This document shows positions 34,321 to 42,723 of a DNA stretch of 64,000 bases, piece after piece. Position numbers and translations under genes: made by a program. Within the stretch, counting starts at the first letter, position 1; every line of letters starts with the position of its first letter. Under the pieces are notes generated by a model, which worked only from the letters and a program-made list of their open reading frames with translations, made no database searches and was not told where the DNA came from. Source of the DNA: Streptomyces sp. NBC_01353 (GTDB lineage: Bacteria; Actinomycetota; Actinomycetes; Streptomycetales; Streptomycetaceae); assembly GCF_036237275.1 (NCBI RefSeq), contig NZ_CP108352.1, positions 682,001-746,000 of the forward strand, read 5' to 3'.

Positions 34321-34692
34321 TCAGCAGCTCATCGCCCAGGTGTGGGAGTCCCCGCGGTCGTTGGCGGCGCCGTTGTAGCCGACCTCCTGGCCGGGCGCCA
34401 GGCAGATCGTCATCGAGCCGCCCTGATGGGCGCTCTCGTACACCTTGACGTGGTCCTTGATTCCCGGGCCGGAGATGCCGTGGTTGGCCCAGGAGGAGTC
34501 GGTGTCGGCGATCCAGCTCTCCCACCAGCCGTCGTCGCCGCTCCAGTTGGCGCGCTGGCCGCCGAAGTCGGCCTCCTGCCAGACACAGAACTCGCCGCTC
34601 GGACATTCGGCCGCCTGGGCCGGCGCGGTCAGGGCGAGGCCGCCGGCGAGGGCGAGCAGAGCCGCGGCGGTGGTGGTCGGAATGCGCTTCAT
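34321..34692 (-). CDS. secreted peptidase inhibitor family I36 protein
   Basis: 123 residues. The signal peptide TTTAAALLALAGGLALTAPAQAA (about residues 6-28) has AQA-A cleavage. The mature part reads CPSGEFCVWQEADFGGQRANW...GGSMTICLAPGQEVGY, a beta-gamma-crystallin-like I36 (SMI-type) domain with four or more cysteines. Relatives inhibit metalloproteases. It is translated right behind the upstream lipoprotein (TGATG overlap at 34690-34694). Confidence 0.85.
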   Translation of the reverse strand: MKRIPTTTAAALLALAGGLALTAPAQAAECPSGEFCVWQEADFGGQRANWSGDDGWWESWIADTDSSWANHGISGPGIKDHVKVYESAHQGGSMTICLAPGQEVGYNGAANDRGDSHTWAMSC

Positions 34693-35390
34693 CAGGTGTG
34701 GGTGCCTTTCCCTGTGGTGGTACCTGCGGACAGTTCGGCTGCCCGCTGCAGCGCGCGGTCGCGCAACTGCCGGTAGGTGGTGAGCTGATCGGCGCGCAGG
34801 ACACGCACCTCCGCCAGCTCGGCGGGCTCCAGCCGGGCGCGTACGTCGGCGAGTCCGCTCTCGCGCTCGCACCGGGCGGTGACGGCGGGGTCGGGGCGAT
34901 CGGGGCGCGGGGCGCCGGGCGGGGCGGCGCACCGGTTCCAGCGCTCCAGTGCCGCTCGGTGGGCGGGGTCGTTCTTGATCCGGGCCTGGGCCTCGGCACG
35001 CAGGTTGTCGACGGTCACCTGGGCGCGGAACCAGCGGCTCTGGTCGCCGTAGAGGGTCTGGCGGGCGCCGGCCAGACAGCCGTCGGTGTGGGCGGTGACG
35101 GTGTGGCCGGTGGCGAGCTTGAGGGAGAGCTCGCGGGGGCCGGTCCCGAAGAGGGCAGCCTGGAGGCGACGGTCGGCCTCGGGGGTGCGCGGCTTGGCGG
35201 CGAGGGTGAGCCCCCGGGCGCCGAGGCAGCGGTCGACAAGGGTGCGCTCGACGGCCCTGAGGAGCTCGTCCTGAGCCTGGGGCGTCGGCGGGACGGTCGG
35301 TCCGGATGTGGCGGTGACGCAGCTCGTGAGGATCAACGCGGCGACCGCGGTCCCGACGGCGCGACGGATGTGCGCGGTCCTGCGGAGCAT
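34692..35390 (-). CDS. lipoprotein of unknown function
   Basis: 232 residues with a lipobox (AVAALILTSC, Cys at about residue 25), so it should be membrane-anchored outside the cell. The mature part has repeated Cys (RCLGARG, DGCLAGARQ, NRCAAPPG, ARCERESG) and long helices with ELLRAVERTLVD, VTVDNLRAEAQARIKNDPAHRAALERWNRC and LAEVRVLRADQLTTYRQLRDRALQRAAEL. No family was recognised. It overlaps the I36 inhibitor gene by two bases, so both are probably made together at the cell surface. Confidence 0.75.
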   Translation of the reverse strand: MLRRTAHIRRAVGTAVAALILTSCVTATSGPTVPPTPQAQDELLRAVERTLVDRCLGARGLTLAAKPRTPEADRRLQAALFGTGPRELSLKLATGHTVTAHTDGCLAGARQTLYGDQSRWFRAQVTVDNLRAEAQARIKNDPAHRAALERWNRCAAPPGAPRPDRPDPAVTARCERESGLADVRARLEPAELAEVRVLRADQLTTYRQLRDRALQRAAELSAGTTTGKGTHT

Positions 35391-35565
35391 GGCGATCCCC
35401 CTCGCGAAGCACCTGGTCAGCGGGGAGTCATGGTGATCATCCCGGCCCGGAACGATCATTGCCCGGGTGGAAGCGGGCCATGCGGGAGGTCACTCGAAGG
35501 GGTCGAACGCGCCGGAGTGTGCGCCGCTCAGGAGCTGCCCGCGCCTACGGAAAGGTGTCCGAGGG

Positions 35566-35614
35566 ATCTGAGAACGGCACGGCGAATCCGGGAACGGCAG
35601 GGCGTATCCGGGAA
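35566..35614. repeat. three short direct repeats
   Basis: ATCYGRGAACG occurs at 35566, 35584 and 35604 (spacing 18 and 20), embedded in ATCCGGGAACGGCAGGGCGT-like units. It sits in the 430-base gap between the lipoprotein start and the deacetylase stop. It could be a binding array for a regulator of the lipoprotein operon or a slippage product. Confidence 0.55.
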
Positions 35615-35619
35615 CGACA

Positions 35620-35651
35620 CAGCCCCGGTTGGACGGGGGATTCCAACCGGG
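35620..35651 (-). terminator. perfect 12-bp-stem hairpin
   Basis: GCCCCGGTTGGA (35620-35631) pairs exactly with TCCAACCGGGGC (35640-35651) around an eight-base loop, followed by CGTTTGCC on the plus strand. It lies about 170 bases beyond the deacetylase stop (minus strand). It may end that transcript or an unannotated short transcript in this gap. Confidence 0.6.
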
Positions 35652-35726
35652 GCCGTTTGCCGTGACGGGAAGAGCGGTCACCTCAAGGGGGGGACCTGGG
35701 GACCGGGGCCCTTCACTGTCACATAT

Positions 35727-35749
35727 GCATGAACGATAAACCTTCATGC
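35727..35749. promoter_or_regulatory. inverted repeat in an AT-rich patch
   Basis: GCATGAA (35727-35733) and TTCATGC (35743-35749) are perfect inverted arms around CGATAAACC, in the only AT-rich patch of the gap. GAGGTG/CACCTC arms follow at about 35767-35790. Possible operator or small-RNA promoter region; no gene is visible. Confidence 0.4.
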
Positions 35750-35820
35750 GGTGTTCCACGGTGTCCGAGGTGACCGCTGTGAGACACCTCACCCCGTTTT
35801 CGCCGATCTCTTGTCTCGCC

Positions 35821-36597
35821 CTACGGACGGTAGACCTCGCCGGGCTCGGCCTTGCCCGGCGCCAGCAGCTGCGGCACGGTCACGAACGTGAAGCCGCGCT
35901 TCTTCAGCTCGTCGATGATCCCGGGGACGGCGGGGACGGTCCCGTCGTAGATGTCGTGCAGCAGGATGATCCCGTCACCCTCGGCCCTGTCGAGTATGCG
36001 CTGCCGTATGAGCGCGGAATCGGTCGTGGAGTAGTCCTTGGCCGTGGCGCTCCACAGGATCTGCGCGAGACCGAGCTCGCGGCTCACATCGGACACCGTG
36101 CCGTCGGTGCGCCCCTGCGGCGGTCGCATCAGGGTGGGGCGGCGCCCGGTGATCTTCTCGATCGCGCCCTGGGTGCGGGAGAGCTCGTCACGCACCTCGT
36201 CGGCGTCCAGGTCGGTCAGGACGCGGTGCGTCCAGGTGTGATTGGCGACTTCGTGCCCTTCGTCGGCGATGCGCTTGACCACCTCGGGATAGCGGTCCAC
36301 ATGCTTCTTGCCGAGCAGGAAGAAGGTGGCCGGGACCTGCTTCTCCTTGAGGACGTCGAGAAGGTGCGGCGTGTCCTTCCCGGGGCCGGCGTCGAAGGTC
36401 AACGCGATGCACTTCACCTTGGCGCAGTCGACCGCTCCGCCCGCGCCCGGCTTGTCGTCCGAGCCGGCGGCCTCACCCCTGGCGTCACCCGGGGTGATCG
36501 GGTCGACCCCGCAGCCACTGAGCCCCAGCATCAGAGAGGCCGCCGCCAGAAGGGCGACGGCCGGTCCCCGGCGCTTCCCCGGTTTGGTTCGGAACAT
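35821..36597 (-). CDS. lipid-anchored polysaccharide deacetylase (CE4/NodB)
   Basis: 258 residues. The lipobox is LMLGLSGC (Cys at about residue 30). The NodB domain has motif 1 TFDAGPG (Asp-Asp ligand partly replaced: TFDAG in place of TFDDG), motif 2 HEVANHTWTH (Zn2+ ligands His-x3-His), motif 3 RPPQGR (RPPxG), motif 4 LWSATAKDYS and motif 5 IILLHDIYD. CE4 enzymes remove acetyl groups from peptidoglycan or chitin. TFDAGP occurs in a known Streptomyces subgroup and may shift metal binding. ATG at 36597; the longer frame upstream is not protein-like. Confidence 0.9.
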   Translation of the reverse strand: MFRTKPGKRRGPAVALLAAASLMLGLSGCGVDPITPGDARGEAAGSDDKPGAGGAVDCAKVKCIALTFDAGPGKDTPHLLDVLKEKQVPATFFLLGKKHVDRYPEVVKRIADEGHEVANHTWTHRVLTDLDADEVRDELSRTQGAIEKITGRRPTLMRPPQGRTDGTVSDVSRELGLAQILWSATAKDYSTTDSALIRQRILDRAEGDGIILLHDIYDGTVPAVPGIIDELKKRGFTFVTVPQLLAPGKAEPGEVYRP

Positions 36598-36781
36598 GCT
36601 GAAGGAACCCACTTCCCCGTCGACGACTCGGAAAAGCCACTCGCGCCTGGTCAGGGCGGCTGCGAGTGGCAACGTCGAGCAATCTACACACGGTGTATAC
36701 ATGCCATGCATAGGGGGGTGGGGCAGTGATCGGCACTTGGGACCGCCGAGGCACACCTGTGACCCCGGGGGGGCCGAACAG

Positions 36782-36838
36782 GGCACACGTCTACCCCGGG
36801 CGGCGCCCGTCCGCTCCGCCCGGGGCGTCCTGTGTGCC
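36782..36838 (-). terminator. nested hairpin downstream of the 125-aa gene
   Basis: CCCCGGGCGG (36794-36803) pairs with CCGCCCGGGG (36816-36825), and outside it GGCACAC (36782-36788) pairs with GTGTGCC (36832-36838). It starts about 50 bases beyond the stop at 36891 on the minus strand. The rest of the 36598-36890 gap holds the AT-rich patch near 36676-36712, the likely deacetylase promoter. Confidence 0.65.
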
Positions 36839-36890
36839 GGCGGGCCTCGCTTCCGGCGGACGTGTCAGGGTGCTTGGTCCGCGCTACCCG

Positions 36891-37268
36891 TCAGCGGGAG
36901 GCGAGCAGTAGCCGGGCCTCGGTCTCCTGGTCGCCGGAGACCGACTGCAGCGACTGGATGTCGAAGGTGGCGGCGAGCGTCTTCTCCATCTCGTCGACCG
37001 CGTGGTAACCGCCGGTGAGCAGCGCTCCGACCATCCCGTCCAGATGAACGGGGGTGGACTCCTCCCGGCGGCCGGCGGCCGTGTCGAAGGTGGCCATCCA
37101 GACGTTGGCCGCGGGTGCCGTGGCGGCCCGCGGTCCCGGCGCCGTCATGTCCTCGAGCTCGTAGTAATGGTCGAGGACGTCGAAGACAGCCTGGGCGTCC
37201 TCGCGGTTGCAGTCGCTCAGCTGCACCGTGACGTCGGTGTCGATGTGCGTCTCGTACACGTCGCTCAT
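36891..37268 (-). CDS. hypothetical protein
   Basis: 125 residues, acidic and soluble; I do not recognise a family. It opens YETHIDTDVTVQLSDCNREDAQAVFDVLDHYYELEDMT, has an Ala/Pro-rich turn, a beta strand NVWMATFDTA, a HLDGMVGALLTGGYHAVDEMEKTLAATFDI helix pair and ends EARLLLASR. The ATG at 37268 follows GAGGAGATGAGC-like purines, a good ribosome binding site. Codon bias matches real genes. Confidence 0.65.
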   Translation of the reverse strand: MSDVYETHIDTDVTVQLSDCNREDAQAVFDVLDHYYELEDMTAPGPRAATAPAANVWMATFDTAAGRREESTPVHLDGMVGALLTGGYHAVDEMEKTLAATFDIQSLQSVSGDQETEARLLLASR

Positions 37269-37456
37269 CTCCTCGCGGCCAGGCGGCCGGTCGATTCACG
37301 CTTCCAGCATCCCTCGCAGGCGGGCGTCCCGCGAGATCCGGACCGGTGTGCCCCCGGGGGTGGCAGAGCGCACCGGCGCCTTCGTTCCGGGAACATCGGG
37401 ATTGAGGTGGCCCCTGAGCGGTTACCCGCGACGTGGGGGCTTCATCGGGAGGTTCC

Positions 37457-37993
37457 GTGAGCAGTCAGCCCGGCAGGGATCAGACGGAGGACGGCGGACT
37501 CTCCCGAGGCCGCCACGAGACGAAGGACGAGCGGGCGGACCGGCGGTGGGGCGAGCTGATGCAGGAGATCAGGGTCGCCCAGACGGGTGTGCAGATCCTC
37601 TTCGGCTTTCTGCTCACCGTCGTGTTCACCACTCGCTTCCCCGAGCTGCCAGCGACCGACCGGACGATCTACATCGTCACCGTGTCGCTGGGCGCGGCAG
37701 CGACGGGCGCCCTGATCGGACCGGTCTCCTTCCACCGGCTGGTGGCAGGGCGACGCATCAAGCCCCATGCCGTGGTCTGGGCCTCACGGCTGACGTTCAT
37801 CGGGCTTCTGCTGCTGCTCGCGACGCTCGCGTCGGCGCTGCTGCTGATCCTGCGGGTGGCGACGGAGGACTCGTACGTGCCCTGGCTGGTCGGCGGACTG
37901 GTCGCCTGGTACCTGATCTGTTGGTACGTCCTGCCGCTGTGGGTGCGGAGACGCTACACGAACGTCAAGGGCAACAGCGAGAACGAAGACTGA
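37457..37993 (+). CDS. DUF6328 family membrane protein
   Basis: 178 residues. A charged N-terminus (ERADRRWGELMQEIRVAQTGVQILFGFLLTVVFTTRFPEL) followed by four TM helices is the DUF6328 pattern of Actinobacteria. GTG at 37457 follows GGGAGG. Function is unknown; the family is often stress-related in annotation but uncharacterised. It converges on the DNA ligase gene with nine bases between stops. Confidence 0.8.
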   Translation: MSSQPGRDQTEDGGLSRGRHETKDERADRRWGELMQEIRVAQTGVQILFGFLLTVVFTTRFPELPATDRTIYIVTVSLGAAATGALIGPVSFHRLVAGRRIKPHAVVWASRLTFIGLLLLLATLASALLLILRVATEDSYVPWLVGGLVAWYLICWYVLPLWVRRRYTNVKGNSENED

Positions 37994-38002
37994 CCGCCCG
38001 GT

Positions 38003-39550
38003 TCACGCCTGCCCGGTGACCTGCTCCACGGTGTCGGCCTCGGCGGCGGACTTGTCGGGTCGGTGGCGTACGACCCGGGCGAAGCGGAGGGTGACGCCCG
38101 CCGGGTAGCGGGTGGAGCGCTGAAGGCCGTCGTAGGCGATCTCGACGACGAGTTCAGGGCGTACGCGTACGGTGAAGCCGTCGTCGTCCACGGCCAGTTC
38201 GCCCAGCTTCTCGGTCTGCCAGCGCAGCATCTCGTCGGTGAGGCCCTTGAACGTCTTGCCGAGCATCACGAACGTGCCGTCGGCGGCGCGGGCGCCGAGG
38301 TGGAGGTTGGAGAGCAGTCCGGTCCGACGGCCGTGGCCCCACTCCGCGGCGAGGACGACGAGGTCGAGGGTGTGCACGGGTTTGACCTTGAGCCAGGTGC
38401 GGCCGCGTCGGCCCGCCACATAGGGCGCGTCCAGCGCCTTGACCAGGACGCCTTCGTGCCCACGGGCCAGGGTGTCGGTGAAGAACCGCTCCGCCGCCTC
38501 CACCTGGGCGGCGGAGCCGGGGTCGTCGACGACGAAGCGCCGCACCCGCAGAGGCTCGGGAAGCAGCCGGGCCAGAACGGCATGACGTTCCTGGCCGGGG
38601 TGATCGATGAGAGCCTCGCCGTCCACCGCGAGGACGTCGAAGTAGACGGGTGAGAGCGGCAGCGTGGCGCTGGCCGTCTCGACGTCGACGCGTGAGCCGA
38701 CCCGCGAGGCGATGTCCTGGAACGCCATCGGCCTCCGGGTGGCCGGGTCGAGGGCGATGACCTCGCCGTCCAGGATGAACGACTCAGCCGCCACCTCCCG
38801 GGCGCGGGCGGCGACTTCGGGCAGCCGTCCGGTGATGTCGTCCAGGGAACGGGTGAACACCCGGACCTGGTCGCCGTGACGGTGCACCTGGATCCGGACG
38901 CCGTCGAGCTTCTCCTCGACGACGCAGGGGCCGAGGCCGGCGACGGCCTCGGTGACCGAGCCGGCGGTGTGGGCGAGCATGGGCAGGACGGGGGTGCCGA
39001 CCCGCAGGGCGAAGGTGTCCAGGGCGGCCGGGCCGTCCGCGAGCACGGCCTGGGCGACGCGGGGCAGGGACCCTTCGAGCATCACGGCGCGCCGGAGCTC
39101 GGCGGAGGGGACGGTGGCTGCGCGCGCGACGCCCTCCAGCGCGATGGCGTCCAGGGCGCCCTGGCGCACGTCACCCGAGAGCAGCCGAAGCAGGAACTCC
39201 TGCTCCGGCCGGGTGGCGCCGGCCATGAGCTCGTGGACGAGCCGGGCCCGCTCCGCCTGCGAACCGGCGCCGGACACGGCCGCGAGTGCGGTCATGGCGG
39301 CATCGGCGCCGGCGAGCGTGAGGGTCGGGTGCTCGGCGGGTGGCACGGCCGGCGGGATCACGTTCTTGAGCACGCTCCAGCCGACACCGATCCGCCCCTG
39401 CGGCAGTCGGCCGGAGAGATACGCGATCACCAGCGGGCTCTCCTCGGGCGCGGCCTCCGCGAACAGCTCGGCCAGCACGGCGATCTTCCGTGAGCGGGCG
39501 GAGGTGGCGGCGACCTGCTGGGAAGCGTCCGCGACTCGGGCCAGAAGCAT
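38003..39550 (-). CDS. ATP-dependent DNA ligase (LigB-like)
   Basis: 515 residues. An N-terminal DNA-binding domain (about 1-195, with MLLARVADASQQVAATSARSRKIAVLAELF) precedes the nucleotidyltransferase core with motif I EEKLDGVRI (adenylated Lys about 213), motif III FILDGEVIAL, motif IV HEGVLVKAL and motif V RTWLKVKP. A C-terminal OB fold follows (LHLGARAADGTFVMLGKTFKGL). Size and order match mycobacterial LigB, a repair ligase found beside the essential NAD-dependent LigA. It stands alone with no Ku or LigD neighbour. Confidence 0.93.
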   Translation of the reverse strand: MLLARVADASQQVAATSARSRKIAVLAELFAEAAPEESPLVIAYLSGRLPQGRIGVGWSVLKNVIPPAVPPAEHPTLTLAGADAAMTALAAVSGAGSQAERARLVHELMAGATRPEQEFLLRLLSGDVRQGALDAIALEGVARAATVPSAELRRAVMLEGSLPRVAQAVLADGPAALDTFALRVGTPVLPMLAHTAGSVTEAVAGLGPCVVEEKLDGVRIQVHRHGDQVRVFTRSLDDITGRLPEVAARAREVAAESFILDGEVIALDPATRRPMAFQDIASRVGSRVDVETASATLPLSPVYFDVLAVDGEALIDHPGQERHAVLARLLPEPLRVRRFVVDDPGSAAQVEAAERFFTDTLARGHEGVLVKALDAPYVAGRRGRTWLKVKPVHTLDLVVLAAEWGHGRRTGLLSNLHLGARAADGTFVMLGKTFKGLTDEMLRWQTEKLGELAVDDDGFTVRVRPELVVEIAYDGLQRSTRYPAGVTLRFARVVRHRPDKSAAEADTVEQVTGQA

Positions 39551-39805
39551 GGGCCCATCCTCCCCCGCGCCCACGGCAACCCGCCATCGGGCACAGTGCG
39601 ACGCATGGCGACAGACGCTCCCCCCGCGCCTGTCCGGTGCGGCGATCAGAGCGACGAAATCCAGCCGTTCGTCCACCGACCCCACACCGGCACCGCGGCG
39701 ACGACGTGAAGATCATCTGGATTTCGAGGTGAGCGCGTCCCTCCCCCGGCTTCCGTGATAGAACCGAAAGATCATCCCGATGAGAGTGGAGAGGGCGCTG
39801 CACAC

Positions 39806-40222
39806 ATGAGCCTGTCGAGTCACTTAACTTCCCTGCCGCGCGACACGAAGGTCCTGTTCATCGGACTGCATCCGAGTGCGGTCGACTACAGCCAGCTGCC
39901 CGACGATCTCGACGAGGCGGTGCTCGCGGACCGGATCGCGGCCGGGAACGAGGCGGCGCGCGAGGCGGGGGTCGACGGTGTCCTCTGCCTGATCGACGAC
40001 ACCTCCCTGGACCGCGCCGAGGCGACCGTCCGGCAGCATCTCCAGGAACACGCGTTCGGCTTGGTGATGCTCGGTGGTGGACTCCGCATGCTCCCGGAAT
40101 ACACGCTCCTGTTCGAGCGCCTGGTCAACGCCCTCACCGAGGCGGCCCCCGGCATCCGGCTGTGCTTCAGCACGACGCCGGAGAACACGGTGGACGCGCT
40201 GAGGCGCTGGATCCCAGCGTAA
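39806..40222 (+). CDS. hypothetical alpha/beta protein
   Basis: 138 residues with an alternating strand-helix pattern (VLFIGLHPSAVDYS, GVLCLIDDTSLDRAEATVRQHLQEH, FGLVMLGGGLRMLPEYTLLFERLVNALTEAAPGIRLCFSTTPENTVDALRRW), which suggests a flavodoxin- or Rossmann-like fold. No cofactor motif was identified. The ATG at 39806 follows GGAGAGGGCG. Two AAGATCATC repeats lie upstream at 39710 and 39769 in the 255-base gap. Function is unknown. Confidence 0.7.
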   Translation: MSLSSHLTSLPRDTKVLFIGLHPSAVDYSQLPDDLDEAVLADRIAAGNEAAREAGVDGVLCLIDDTSLDRAEATVRQHLQEHAFGLVMLGGGLRMLPEYTLLFERLVNALTEAAPGIRLCFSTTPENTVDALRRWIPA

Positions 40223-40503
40223 GCACGCGACGGAGCAACCGTCCGCGACCAGATCGCGCCGCGCTTCCCGACCAGTCACCGCGTTGCCTCATGTAACGCG
40301 CCAGGACGGCAAGTTGCCGAGAGCCAGAGCTCGCGGATACCGCCCTGGAACGCGGAGGACCGATGCGTCACGACCGCCGACCCGGCGGGACCAGGCGGTC
40401 AGAGGGCTGGCAGCGAAGCAGTGTGCCGCTGTCCCGGGTGAGGTGGCTGCTCAGCATCCGGCCTTCGGTTTCCGTGCCTTCGATGCGGGCGTAGATCCAG
40501 GGA
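40223..40503. other. intergenic, possible gene debris
   Basis: About 280 bases with no intact gene. It leads into the hydrolase tail at 40504, and its codon bias is blurred in all frames, as expected for degraded coding sequence. No repeat or hairpin stands out. Confidence 0.35.
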
Positions 40504-40638
40504 ATGGATCGCGCCGGTGAGAGTTCTGAGCGCGCCCGCGCTACCCACCTTGAGTACGTGGACCTCGACTCGGGCCACTGGCCGATGGCCACCCTCCCCC
40601 GCGAACTCGGCCGCGTCCTGGCAAAGGCCGGGCCCTAG
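40504..40638 (+). pseudogene. C-terminal fragment of an alpha/beta hydrolase
   Basis: A short plus-strand frame ending YVDLDSGHWPMATLPRELGRVLAKAG with a stop at 40636-40638. DSGHWPM carries the catalytic-His turn typical of alpha/beta hydrolases (DxGHxPM), and the following helix is the usual C-terminal one. Nothing of the nucleophile or acid half is visible upstream. It overlaps the end of the converging DUF6397-like gene by four bases. Confidence 0.6.
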
Positions 40639-41588
40639 CCCGGCACCGGAGCCTCCTTGTCTCCGGCGGTCGCCGTCTTCCGGCGACGGAGGCGGTCGAG
40701 GAGGCCGCGGCGGGTGCGGTGGATGGAGGGGCGCGGGAGCGTGGCCGGGCGGGGCGGTCGAGCGACGACCGGCCCGACTCCCCCGTCCGGGCGCGGGGCC
40801 TGGCGGTCCGCGCGGGCCTCGTCCAGGGCAAGGGCCAGGCTCATCCGGTGCCAGAGGATCTCGTCCGGGTCGTCCGCCAGCATCAGTCGGTCCGCGATCT
40901 CGCGGGAGGCCGCCGACTCCGGGCGCCCGGACGGCGGTTCCGGACTCAGCCGGTCCAGATGGGTGCGTTCGTAGGGATCGTCGACGACCTCGGCCAGCTG
41001 GACCGGGTCCAGGATCGAGGCGATCGCCGCCGCCCGCACCCATGGGTCCTCGGTCGCGCGGAGCAGCAGCCCCAGCCGCCGGGCACGCCAGTTCCGGGGC
41101 CGTCGGTCCTCGCCTCCGTCGATCCTCTCCCGGACCTCCCGCGGAAGCCTGCCGGTCAACAGGGTCTGCCGCGTCAGGGCGAACTCGCCCAGCTCACCGG
41201 CGAGATAGAGCCAGACCACAACGCGATAGCGGTTCAGATAGAACCGCACCGGGCTGAAGTGCCCCGTCCTGGCGAGCTTGGTGAAGCGGTCCGGCGTCAC
41301 GGAGAGCAGCTCGGCCGCCTCCGTCGTACCGACCGTGCGGACGCGGTCGCGCAGTCCGTCCGGGAAGTCCGGTGCGGCCCTGAGCCGGTCGATCTCGGCC
41401 TGCTCCACCCGGCGCCGCCCGCCCGGTGCGCCGACGGCCCCCGGCCCCCTCGGCGCACCGGGCGCGACGCCCGGCACCGTCCTCACCAGCCCCAACTGGA
41501 CGGCGAGCTGGAACTCGTCGCGCCTCAGTTCCAGTTCCTGCGCTGCCCGCGTCGGTGCCACTGCGCGCGTGCCTTCTTCCACCGTCAT
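40635..41588 (-). CDS. DUF6397-like protein with an excisionase-type segment
   Basis: 317 residues, starting MTVEEGTRAVAPTRAAQELELRRDEFQLAVQLG; I associate this pattern with DUF6397, without certainty. Residues about 75-135 read VEQAEIDRLRAAPDFPDGLRDRVRTVGTTEAAELLSVTPDRFTKLARTGHFSPVRFYLNRYRVVVWLYLAGEL, resembling a winged helix/excisionase DNA-binding fold (TEAAELLSVTPDRFTKLARTG). The C-terminus is Arg/Pro-rich and basic. It is probably DNA-binding. ATG at 41588; the longer frame upstream is not protein-like. Confidence 0.65.
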   Translation of the reverse strand: MTVEEGTRAVAPTRAAQELELRRDEFQLAVQLGLVRTVPGVAPGAPRGPGAVGAPGGRRRVEQAEIDRLRAAPDFPDGLRDRVRTVGTTEAAELLSVTPDRFTKLARTGHFSPVRFYLNRYRVVVWLYLAGELGEFALTRQTLLTGRLPREVRERIDGGEDRRPRNWRARRLGLLLRATEDPWVRAAAIASILDPVQLAEVVDDPYERTHLDRLSPEPPSGRPESAASREIADRLMLADDPDEILWHRMSLALALDEARADRQAPRPDGGVGPVVARPPRPATLPRPSIHRTRRGLLDRLRRRKTATAGDKEAPVPG

Positions 41589-41718
41589 GACGGTCTCCCC
41601 CGTGAGCGACGAATACTCTCGGTGACGACCGTAGCCCTCAGCGCCCCGTTCCCGCGCGACCTGTGGACAACCGTGGAACGCACCGGGAGACTGCCTCGGC
41701 CGGCGCCTGTGGACAACC

Positions 41719-42132
41719 TCAGAGCTCGGCGATGCCCGCCCTGCCCGGCTGCCGCGCCGCCACACCGAGGTGCTCACCGACACGGTTCACCAGCAGCGTC
41801 ATCTCGTACGCGACTTGGCCGACATCCGCCTCCGCCACGCTCAGCACGCACAGGCAACTGCCTTCGCCCGCCGCCGTCACGAAGAGCAGAGCCTCGTCGA
41901 ACTCGACCATCGTCTGCCGGGCTCGGCCTGCCTGGAAGTGCCGGCCCGAACCACGGGCCAGGCTGTGGAGACCCGAGGAGACCGCGGCCAGATGTTCGGC
42001 GTCCTCCCGCTCCAGACCACTGCTCGCACCCGTCACCAGCCCGTCGTTCGACAGCACCAGCGCGTGCCGTATGTACTCGACCCGCTGGGTCAAGTCGTCC
42101 AGGAGCCAGTCCAGTCCCTTGTCCAGCGCCAT
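41719..42132 (-). CDS. roadblock/LC7 protein, stand-alone CvnB paralogue
   Basis: 137 residues. LDWLLDDLTQRVEYIRHALVLSNDGLVTGASSGLEREDAEHLAAVSSGLHSLARGSGRHFQAGRARQTMVEFDEALLFVTAAGEGSCLCVLS is closely parallel to the conservon CvnB 1.6 kb away. Roadblock proteins bind small GTPases and may act as their activating factors. It has no cvnA, C or D of its own, so it could share the GTPase encoded at 42724-43344. ATG at 42132. Confidence 0.85.
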   Translation of the reverse strand: MALDKGLDWLLDDLTQRVEYIRHALVLSNDGLVTGASSGLEREDAEHLAAVSSGLHSLARGSGRHFQAGRARQTMVEFDEALLFVTAAGEGSCLCVLSVAEADVGQVAYEMTLLVNRVGEHLGVAARQPGRAGIAEL

Positions 42133-42269
42133 GTGTCGGTCCTTCCCCCTGTGTGTGGCGTCCCCGTCGACCCGAAGTCCCCGCGGTCCGCGTGTCGCGC
42201 GCAAGCCTTACGCACTGTCGTGGACAGAGCAAGCACCCCTGGGCGCCTCGCGTGGCTCACCATGGGGGC

Positions 42270-42695
42270 ATGGCAAAGATGACCGAGGAACAGTGGCGGG
42301 CCTTCGTCTCCGAGGGAACCCGCACCGGCAAGCTGGCGACCGTGCGCGAGGACGGAAGTCCGCACCTGGCGCCGATCTGGTTCGTGCTCGACGGCGACGA
42401 CTTCGTCTTCAACACCGGCAAGGACACCGTGAAGGGGCGCAATCTGGCCCGCGACGGACGGGTGGCCCTGTGCGTCGACGACGATCGGCCGCCGTTCGCC
42501 TTCGTCACGCTCCAGGGCCGTGCCGAGATCAGCGAGGATCCGTTCGAGCTGCGCCGCTGGGCCGCCCGGATCGGCGGCCGCTACATGGGCGAGGACCGCG
42601 CCGAGGAGTTCGGCGAGCGCAACGGAGTCCCCGGCGAACTGCTGGTCCGTGTACGGATCGACAAAGTGGTCGCCCAGGGCGGCGTCTCCGACTGA
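42270..42695 (+). CDS. PPOX-class F420-dependent oxidoreductase
   Basis: A 141-residue split-barrel flavin/deazaflavin protein. TGKLATVREDGSPHLAPIWFVLDGDDFVFNTGKDTVKGRNLARDGRVALCVDD is the standard cofactor-binding half, and GVPGELLVRVRIDKVVAQ the end. Relatives reduce small substrates with F420H2 or bind FMN. It stands alone, divergent from the roadblock gene and convergent with cvnD. ATG at 42270 is preceded by a second ATG in another frame. Confidence 0.88.
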   Translation: MAKMTEEQWRAFVSEGTRTGKLATVREDGSPHLAPIWFVLDGDDFVFNTGKDTVKGRNLARDGRVALCVDDDRPPFAFVTLQGRAEISEDPFELRRWAARIGGRYMGEDRAEEFGERNGVPGELLVRVRIDKVVAQGGVSD

Positions 42696-42723
42696 CCCGG
42701 GGCCTCGGGATCCCCGATGCTCC

